Shown here: positions 8,036-13,932 of the stretch, one piece after another
How the letters are laid out: every line of letters begins with the position of its first letter
Position numbering within the stretch: the first letter of the stretch is position 1
NCBI GenBank assembly: GCA_036940085.1
Contig: JALLBK010000433.1
Coordinates: 1 to 13,932, forward strand
Direction: 5' to 3'
DNA from: Discostella pseudostelligera
Lineage: Eukaryota > Bacillariophyta > Thalassiosirophyceae > Thalassiosirales > Thalassiosiraceae
DNA: 13,932 nt
Notes under the pieces: model-generated
What the model was told of the DNA's origin: nothing
The model's database searches: none
Seen by the model: only the letters and a program-made list of their open reading frames with translations
Program-made: the position numbers and the translations under genes

Positions 8036-10543
8036 ATGTCGATCATGCTTGCCGGCCTCAAGGCCGTACGGCAACGCCGACGGACGCGTAGTAGTAGTCG
8101 GCGGCGCAACGGCAACGAGGACGATGATGATCTTGGATTCGATACTAGTCAATTCCTCGTCAATCACGACGACGATGACTCATGTCCCGAAGACGAATCT
8201 CCCATGATGACGACACAGCATCGAAAGAAGTGGATGGACCAAGATGGTGCCGGCAAGCAACGACAAACTAGTAATCGCAAGGGGTTCATTGCAAATAATA
8301 ACCACCACCACAGTGACATCAACACAAGTCACATCACTCATGGAACCGCCACAACTGCCGCCAGCACCGCCATCAATACCACTACCAGCAGCAGTAACTT
8401 TGATACCAGTCACAATGAAACCATAGACGAGGACGTCGACGCCGACGAGATCATTACAGCAGGGAACGAGGCCCTACTCTTCATCTACGGTCACAATGTC
8501 AATCTCTACACAGACGTCTTCCAACTGCCATCACACCTTAATGAGGTCCAAAGTCTGCTACTCCTAAAACATATTGATCGATCGTACAAGGAGCAGGTGC
8601 ACTACCTCAATCATACCGATTTGTCAGTAGCCATGGCGTACTTTCGCCGCCATCACAATAACAACAACAACAAGTTGAATGGCAAATATGCACACTTCAT
8701 GAAAACCATGGACCCAAGGACATTTTTAGATATCCAAAAGGATGCCTTGCATCGCGCCTACACTATTTTAATGCATGACGAGAGTCGGAATGAGTATGAT
8801 GAGTTGTTGAGATTGCATCATCAAGACATGTTGGAAGAGGAGGGGGACGAGGATGTGGTTGCATGTGACGACAAGGATATGGTTGTGGCACCGTCGGGAT
8901 CTGCCAAGTTTGAAGAAGATGATGAAGTAACATACAGCGATGATGATAGTGGTATACTCACTGTTCAAACTTCCGCAGATGAGGAAGAAGACGACTACCA
9001 GGAGGAGAATCATGAGGACGAAGACGAGGGTCGGATACGGAGCAATGCAAATCAAAGGAGCATGACGGGAACGCCACAGAAACATCTTCTCCGTAATCAA
9101 CAGCAGCAGTACTCACCAACGGATCCTATGGAATTCGATATGCTCGTCCATGTTTCTTTGGCAGATGAAGATTATTTCAGCCAATTGCATCTCAATGCCA
9201 AGATTAGGGGTATAGACGAGAACACCAAGATGACCGAGGACAAGGAAGATGTCTTGTTCTTTGACCCATTTAACTTGCAAGGCGACCATATGATCAGCAA
9301 TGAACATGAGGGCCGTCGTGCTTTATTCCCCGAAAAAGCTGTTGCAAGCAATGAGTATGAAGTAGATGAGTATGAGGAAAAGGAGGACGAGAATACCAAC
9401 GATTCCACCACAATGTTCGTTTGTAGTCTGCCAAGTAGTGAAGAAGAGGATGAAGACGATGAGATCACCATGGGCAGATTAATTGAACTTCAAGAGAAGA
9501 TGGCCAGGAAGAAGATGAGCAGTTTGTACTTGGACGATGTTCTCAAATCAAGTAGTAGTGATGTAACTGACAGCGAGGATGATGACTATGAAGAATGTGA
9601 TGAAGCCGAGGTCAATGACGACGAGAATACTGCACAAGTGGGAAACGAAGGAATTGTCGCTAATCGTACGATCGATGATGGCAGCGTCGTCACGAAGACT
9701 AAGAACTATTTCCTTGACGATGATAGTACACTGGCAACCCTTCCCAAGCAGAACAGCAACGATTGGGCTGCTTCAGTTGTGACTAACACCGAGAGTACTA
9801 GTTCTTGCGCCAGTACTAGGAGTAGCATTACGCGAGGGGAGGAGAACGCGAGGACAAGCAAAAGGAAAGGTTTGAAGGCCAAGGTACGGCATCTGGTCAA
9901 AACTATTGGTAGCAAGAGCAAGTCAAGCACTCCAAGCAGTGCAGTTGTCGATGGTGATAAGTTCCCAGAACAGGAGGTATACGGAAGCAGGAGTAGCAGA
10001 CCAGCAGCAGCCACACGCCGTCCGAAGATGATGAAGTCACCCTCTTTCGATCCCGATGAACGCAACTTGTCTGATACATCATATGACACTACTTCTTCTG
10101 TCAGCGAAGAGGATGAGGAAGCAGAGATCGAGAATCTTCTGTCCATTGCGTCAACATTCTCGGCCATGGATGCCGCCGCAGTAATTGCCGAGAGAGTACG
10201 CACTCGTAAATCTTCGACACAAAATAATGATGTCTTTCATGACGAGGATGGTTCGATTGACTGCTTTAGTACTGATGACGATAATACCAGCAGTCGTAAT
10301 CGTAATCGTCGTGGTTGCCGCGACCTTTCCCGCTTCGAAGCTGATGAAGAAATGATATTGAAGGAAGAGGATGACGTTGACGACTACGACGAGGAGGAAT
10401 ATTCTCAATGTGCCGAGGGTCATGGATGGTCTTCTTCGCCGCCTTCTTCAGCATCGAGGGGCATATTCGCCACTTGTATCGATGGTGTGGGCAGTTCGAT
10501 TGACAATACACTCGATTCGGTCGAACGAGTTTTTACCTGTTGA
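8036..10543 (+). CDS. acidic protein with HPD-less J-domain-like segment
   Basis: 835 residues in a single exon, with an ATG in context TCATCATGTC. The N-terminus is basic (RQRRRTRSSSRRR, 12-24) and is followed by low-complexity Asp, His/Asn and Thr/Ser runs to about 140. Residues 143-262 look like a folded unit. It opens NEALLFIYGHNVNLYTDVFQ, runs through an Asn run (208-212), and closes DIQKDALHRAYTILMHDESR then NEYDELLRL. The closing part resembles J-domain helices III-IV (AYxxLxDxxxRxxYD) and the NLYTDVFQL opening resembles the J-domain start. No HPD tripeptide is present. The rest is Asp/Glu/Ser-rich with a basic island, SKRKGLKAKVRHLVKTIGSK (about 608-627). It ends in a possible amphipathic helix, GVGSSIDNTLDSVERVFTC, with a terminal cysteine. 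The J-like call is inference. Otherwise unknown and possibly diatom-specific. Mostly disordered, so a scaffold or regulator is more likely than an enzyme. Confidence 0.8.
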   Translation: MSIMLAGLKAVRQRRRTRSSSRRRNGNEDDDDLGFDTSQFLVNHDDDDSCPEDESPMMTTQHRKKWMDQDGAGKQRQTSNRKGFIANNNHHHSDINTSHITHGTATTAASTAINTTTSSSNFDTSHNETIDEDVDADEIITAGNEALLFIYGHNVNLYTDVFQLPSHLNEVQSLLLLKHIDRSYKEQVHYLNHTDLSVAMAYFRRHHNNNNNKLNGKYAHFMKTMDPRTFLDIQKDALHRAYTILMHDESRNEYDELLRLHHQDMLEEEGDEDVVACDDKDMVVAPSGSAKFEEDDEVTYSDDDSGILTVQTSADEEEDDYQEENHEDEDEGRIRSNANQRSMTGTPQKHLLRNQQQQYSPTDPMEFDMLVHVSLADEDYFSQLHLNAKIRGIDENTKMTEDKEDVLFFDPFNLQGDHMISNEHEGRRALFPEKAVASNEYEVDEYEEKEDENTNDSTTMFVCSLPSSEEEDEDDEITMGRLIELQEKMARKKMSSLYLDDVLKSSSSDVTDSEDDDYEECDEAEVNDDENTAQVGNEGIVANRTIDDGSVVTKTKNYFLDDDSTLATLPKQNSNDWAASVVTNTESTSSCASTRSSITRGEENARTSKRKGLKAKVRHLVKTIGSKSKSSTPSSAVVDGDKFPEQEVYGSRSSRPAAATRRPKMMKSPSFDPDERNLSDTSYDTTSSVSEEDEEAEIENLLSIASTFSAMDAAAVIAERVRTRKSSTQNNDVFHDEDGSIDCFSTDDDNTSSRNRNRRGCRDLSRFEADEEMILKEEDDVDDYDEEEYSQCAEGHGWSSSPPSSASRGIFATCIDGVGSSIDNTLDSVERVFTC

Positions 10544-10954
10544 GAGATGTAGAAATGTCTAACTGCACATAATAGGTAGCACACGGCTCTGTTGGATTGT
10601 CCATGATGTTTTCATCTCTCCCTGCTCTAATTAGTTCTTTACACTCGCTACCATAATATACCATATCGGTGGCCCATGTTACCCACAGAATTGCTAGAGG
10701 AGTCAAAAACCAAGTAAGTCATCGGTGGGTCAAAAGTCTTTGTTGCACACCCACCCCATCTCTCATTTCACACATACTTCCGCCGCCGCCCCGTTTCTTC
10801 TTGACATAGATTGGTTACATCAATATGTACATGATACATTTAATCCCCCCGTGCACAATCCGTCTCCCTTGATCCCGACCCCGACCCCATCTCCTCTCTA
10901 TACTTCTCACACACACACACACACATACCGTCCATCTCTCTCATTCAAACTTCA
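10544..10954. other. convergent 3' intergenic region
   Basis: 411 bp between the stop of the J-like gene (plus) and the stop of the small membrane protein gene (minus). It is C/A- and T/C-rich and contains a (CA)9 microsatellite. The open frames are low-complexity and not called. It should hold both 3' UTRs. Confidence 0.5.
10908..10925. repeat. (CA)9 microsatellite
   Basis: Nine uninterrupted CA units lie in the presumed 3' UTR of the small membrane protein gene, 30 bp past its stop. Likely length-polymorphic. Confidence 0.9.
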
Positions 10955-11287
10955 TCAATACGAATCCGTAGCCACAGATCCATAAACCTTCTTCTCTCCA
11001 TAATTCCTCCTCAAATCAATATTCAACCTATCATCATAATCCACCTCGCCTCCGACACTTGTCCCTCCTACTACACCACCCTCACTCTTTCTATTTTTCA
11101 CCAGTATAAACGCCGATATAGCAAACGTCACACCAAATGCCATCATGGCACCAAAGGCACTAGATCGAGCAGCATCATAATCATGTATTCCGGTAATGTA
11201 CGTTGGTTGTGTCGTGAGCATTACGGTGACAAAGGCCATGAAAAGACCGCCGGTGGCGGAATAGAATGAGCAGCAGGAGGCACTCAT
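10955..11287 (-). CDS. small two-helix membrane protein, weakly RNASEK-like
   Basis: 110 residues from the ATG at 11287, which has the context CAAAAAAATGAG with A at -3. An in-frame ATG at 11359 would add 24 polar residues. The first start is preferred because the protein then opens MSASCCSFYSATGGLFMAFV, just before the first hydrophobic helix (about 11-27). A short loop, TQPTYITGIHDYDAARSSAF, leads to a second helix (about 46-63, GAMMAFGVTFAISAFILV). The KNRK that follows suggests a cytosolic tail. The tail (65-110) is Gly/Asp-rich with tyrosines and ends YGSVATDSY. The CC near the N-terminus plus two helices recall ribonuclease kappa (RNASEK), an accessory protein of the V-ATPase. Similarity is only in layout, so the name is tentative. 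The protein being real is fairly safe. Confidence 0.65.
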   Translation of the reverse strand: MSASCCSFYSATGGLFMAFVTVMLTTQPTYITGIHDYDAARSSAFGAMMAFGVTFAISAFILVKNRKSEGGVVGGTSVGGEVDYDDRLNIDLRRNYGEKKVYGSVATDSY

Positions 11288-11390
11288 TTTTTTGATTTGG
11301 GTAGAGTTAAGAGAAGTTTGCTGCCGACCAAAGGGAGAGATGGAGTCGAAGATATGCACAATTGAAATTGATGATTCGACGGTCGCCGTT

Positions 11391-11451
11391 TGGTCGACGA
11401 TTTATAGAATTAAATCAATAATATCGTCCGCTCTCGATTGTGGTCGACGAT
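11391..11451. repeat. direct repeat TGGTCGACGAT, 50 bp apart
   Basis: Two identical 11-mers start at 11391 and 11441, exactly 50 bp apart. Each has a GTCGAC palindrome core and each is followed within 30 bp by an A/T-rich word. They may be paired binding sites shared by the divergent genes. Confidence 0.6.
11401..11406 (-). promoter_or_regulatory. possible TATA box of the small membrane protein gene
   Basis: TATAAA reads on the minus strand (CTATAAATC), 114 bp upstream of the ATG at 11287. The position would suit a short leader. Candidate only. Confidence 0.3.
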
Positions 11452-11700
11452 ATCCTACTTATTGATGATATTGTTTTGTCCAAACGTCACGATCTTTCCA
11501 GGCGTAGATAGTACCAGAACTCTGTAGTAAGTTGGGTCGGGGTCGAAGCGGATCTCATGAGTGATCGGAAGCAGCTTGTGCTGATAGATTCGCCCGCGAA
11601 GAAGATCGTTGCTTCTGCTCGCAACGCAAGAAGTGAGAAAGGGAGTGAGGATGGCTCGCTCGCTCTTCCGCAAAGAACAAAGAACAGTGTGGCAGAAAAA

Positions 11701-11786
11701 GGCGGGAAGATATTTGGCGAAGATATCTTGCGAAAATGGCGGGAAGATATTTTTGGCGAAGATGTCTTGCGAAAATGGCGGGAAGG
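11701..11786. repeat. tandem repeat of 37 and 39 bp plus partial third copy
   Basis: Unit 1 (11701-11737) and unit 2 (11738-11776) differ by a two-base insertion and one substitution. A third copy begins GGCGGGAAG at 11777. Each unit carries GGCGGGAAG, TTTGGCGAAG and AAAATGGCG, and unit 1 has the palindrome AAGATATCTT. The array is about 160-250 bp upstream of the ATG of the cyclophilin-like gene, so it is read as promoter or leader. Confidence 0.85.
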
Positions 11787-11948
11787 CGAAATCTTTGTGC
11801 ACAGTCACAGCGGCCCCTGCAGTTCCTGCACCATGTGCTGCTCCATCACCATGGCCCCTGCCGCTTCTCTTGCTGCTGTCGCTGGTCGACGCAAAGCAAG
11901 CGGTGTCATCAACGCGTGAGTGATAGAGTAGAATCTATGAGGAATAAA

Positions 11949-13731
11949 ATGACGAAGAACCCGTCGTTGTGCCCAGAACGCCCATGTCGGCATCGTAGTC
12001 GAAGTCTTCGTGGTGGTGCTCGCCGCTGCTTCCCATCGACATCCCTGTTCTACATCTACAAAATTGTCGTCATCGTCATCGTCATCGTCGTCGCGGCTGT
12101 CGTTGTACGTGTCGTCGATGCTGCTACTGATAGCAATCATGACAAGAACGACGACTCACAAAAACAACAACAACCTACTCGGCCACCCTCCATAATCGAA
12201 GCGGAAGCCCGCACCGCCCGTGAATTACGTGTCACTCTCACTAAAACCCAGCAAGAACTAGCCTCTTGTCAATCTCGCAATACGGCGCTATCGGATGGAT
12301 TTCAAGACTTGTACAAAACTCACTTGGCCAATGTCGAGATATTACGAAAATGCAAAGAGGGGGTATTGACACATGAAGAAATTACCAAGTTTCAAACTAC
12401 GGCTCAAGAGAGTGAGCCTGTTGCTTCCCATTCTTCGGATACATTCTCTTCGTCAACCACACAACTACGAAACATGATGATGGACAAGAAGAATACCAAC
12501 AACGACGACGACGAAGTAGAACAACAATATCTCTCTCTCATTAATAATCTCGAAACATCCGTTAATTCATTAATCCTACGTGAAAAAACATGGGAACGTA
12601 CCATATCCGAACTAGTAGCTCGACGGGATTTATTAGAAAAGCGAGAGGGTGCGTGGGAACGCACTATATCGGATTTAATGGGAGAGGTCGAAATTCGTGC
12701 CAAGCGTGAATATTGGTGGATGGATATAAAGAGGGAGATGGAGGGGAGGATACAGGCACTTTGTCACATGGCTGTACTAGAAAGGTGAGTGTGAGAGCTG
12801 GAACGGTCGAGTGCAGTAGATGTTTGATTGTTATTGTGTTTTTGAAGTTTGTATCTGTTGAAATCGCTGCACCACATTGAGTTTGCTGAATAAGGATTGC
12901 TCACTTATTATTTTATGTTACGACACCACACTTTTTAGATTCGGACCAGGACCACACTTCATCTCTATCAAAGTTACACTCGACGAACGCAACCCATCGT
13001 CCGCTCGAGAAATCATCGTTCAACTAGCACCACTTGATTTAATGCCACACTCCATCCATCTCTTTTTAACACAAATAAGTGAGGGATATTGGAATGTTGG
13101 CACACCCGCATTTGTCTTGAATGCCGAGCATGTATTGCAAGCATGTCCTCATCCATGTTTGGAGAGTGTGGAGTTTGGTGGAAGTCGAAGTAGACGACAG
13201 ATTGAGCCCTACGAGGATATGAAACGTGCCGGTTTGGATACTGTGTCGTTTCAGGAGTATTCGACCATGGTTCCACATGAGAAATATACCATTGGATTTG
13301 CCGGAAGGCCACATTCCGGCCCAGAATTCTACATTAATCTTATGGACAATACCCTGGATCACGGTACGTTGGAAGAGCGCAAGTTTCACTTGGGACCGAC
13401 GAAGTATGCTGCATGGGCGAAGGAGGTATTGGGAAGGAATGGAGTCATGCTGGACGTCGGAGATGGGGAAATGTTGGTTGACGTCGATGCAATGGTGGCA
13501 ATTGAACCTTATCCTTGCTTTGGGAAGGTGATTGAAGGATTTGAGGTTGTGGATGAGATTGCCAGGGGTGTGACAATGGCGACTTTGCCAATAGGTGAGG
13601 ATGAGGAAAAGGGACATCTTCTAGATCCGAATTTATTGTTACGACCTGTGCACATCACTTCGGTGACTATACTGAAAGATTACCAACCGGATTCTACCGA
13701 CGGAATGTTGGGTAGCAAAATTGAACTTTAG
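11949..13731 (+). CDS. membrane-anchored coiled-coil protein with divergent cyclophilin-type domain
   Basis: Two exons, 11949-12784 and 12939-13731, give 542 residues. The frame is open upstream, but the ATG at 11949 (ATAAAATGAC) or 11937 is preferred because earlier sequence is tandem repeat. A basic N-terminus precedes one hydrophobic helix of Val/Ile/Ala (about 39-56), then AATDSN. This suggests a type II anchor or signal sequence of the secretory pathway. Residues 80-145 and 190-275 are predicted coiled coil. From 280 the domain is cyclophilin-like: GPHFISIKVTLDE, an IIVQLAPLDLMPHSIHLFL strand-helix, KYTIGFAGRPHSGPEFYINL (matching the GSQFFI block) and CFGKVIEGFEVVDEI (matching FGKVxxGxxVV). 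The FMxQGGDF block with the catalytic arginine is absent (here FVLNAEHVLQACPHP), and the Trp/His block is not seen. Peptidyl-prolyl isomerase activity is therefore doubtful. A lumenal binding role is inferred. Confidence 0.82.
12066..12093 (+). repeat. GTCATC-type simple repeat encoding the membrane helix
   Basis: Runs of GTC and ATC triplets encode the Val/Ile core of the predicted membrane helix of the cyclophilin-like protein. On the other strand the same bases read as an Asp run, which explains an open minus-strand frame there. Confidence 0.7.
12785..12938 (+). other. intron of the cyclophilin-like gene
   Basis: 154 bp, donor AAAG/GTGAGT, acceptor CACTTTTTAG, phase 2. Splicing joins MAVLE-R to FGPGPHFISI. 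Without it the coiled-coil frame stops at 12786. Confidence 0.92.
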
Positions 13732-13932
13732 GATTTTGTCATGATGCATATAAACAACATTTTGAACAATACCTATGCATGATGCCAAGTTTTGACTTCA
13801 ATCATCGCAGTATCTAGATATCAGTATCTCTAAAGAGACAATGATGAGCATCCGCAACAATTTCCACGGGGTTTCTACTCCGAAATGAAATCCACGTGGC
13901 AGGAATTTGAATTCCACGTGGCATGCATCTGC
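13732..13932. promoter_or_regulatory. 3' flank with paired G-box words at right edge
   Basis: Past the stop, the first 100 bp is probably 3' UTR. At the edge, the palindrome CCACGTGG occurs at 13892-13899 and 13914-13921, both inside TCCACGTGGCA, 22 bp apart (about two helical turns). Between them GGAATT-tg-AATTCC is an inverted repeat. CACGTG is the core site of bHLH and some bZIP proteins. It may belong to a gene to the right of the window. Confidence 0.4.

Larger units (their letters stand above)
11288..11948. other. intergenic region between divergent genes 6 and 7
   Basis: About 660 bp holding two divergent promoters. It contains a direct repeat TGGTCGACGAT at 11391-11401 and 11441-11451, a TATA-like word, and the 37/39-bp tandem repeat at 11701-11786. 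Open frames cross it on both strands but have no credible ATG start or contain the tandem repeat, so none is called. Confidence 0.5.

Noticed and set aside
11455..11808. Minus-strand frame with repeated FPPFSQDIFAK
   Set aside because: It has no ATG, and the repeated peptide is just the 37/39-bp tandem repeat. The downstream part looks weakly coding but has no supporting exon.
11736..11936. N-terminal extension of the cyclophilin-like protein
   Set aside because: The frame is open, but the sequence is tandem repeat plus Cys/His-rich noise. The ATGs at 11937 or 11949 directly precede the basic-plus-hydrophobic anchor.
1..13932. Transposon, CRISPR array, tRNA or rRNA gene
   Set aside because: I saw no terminal inverted repeats with a transposase, no spaced repeats, and no convincing cloverleaf or rRNA core. 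A tRNAscan or Rfam search would settle this.

Overview
The window looks like nuclear DNA from a diatom, probably a centric one, or a close stramenopile relative. The evidence is short GT-AG introns of about 90-155 bp with GTRNGT donors, compact gene spacing, Ser/Asp/Asn-rich proteins, and no bacterial operon or ribosome-binding-site signals. The clade is inferred from style and gene families, not from a marker gene. I find seven protein genes, no convincing tRNA, rRNA or CRISPR, and no recognisable transposon.

Layout. (1) 1-633, minus: the 5' part of an unidentified single-pass membrane protein gene that runs off the left edge. It has no usable ATG-initiated frame of its own and was found by reading spliced frames. 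(2) 1482-2561, plus: MAK16, a nucleolar 60S ribosome-biogenesis factor, intronless. (3) 2996-3580, plus: a 194-residue Ser-rich protein I do not recognise. (4) 4110-7081, minus: a four-exon SPX-MFS gene of the vacuolar phosphate transporter type, 883 residues after splicing. (5) 8036-10543, plus: an 835-residue acidic protein with a J-domain-like segment lacking HPD. (6) 10955-11287, minus: a 110-residue two-helix membrane protein, weakly RNASEK-like. (7) about 11949-13731, plus, two exons: a membrane anchor, coiled coil and divergent cyclophilin-type domain.

Orientation. Genes 1/2, 4/5 and 6/7 are divergent pairs with shared upstream regions. Genes 3/4 and 5/6 are convergent. There is no sign that the set forms one pathway. 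The clearest individual functions are ribosome biogenesis (MAK16) and intracellular phosphate handling (SPX-MFS).

The most interesting non-coding signal is the 9-mer CGCCATTTT (or its complement). It occurs five times, always about 155-300 bp upstream of a start codon, ahead of genes 2, 3 and 7, while chance predicts about 0.1 in a window this size. The most interesting protein signals are an SPX domain that has lost the usual lysine cluster, a J-like domain without HPD, and a membrane-tethered cyclophilin fold without the catalytic arginine region.
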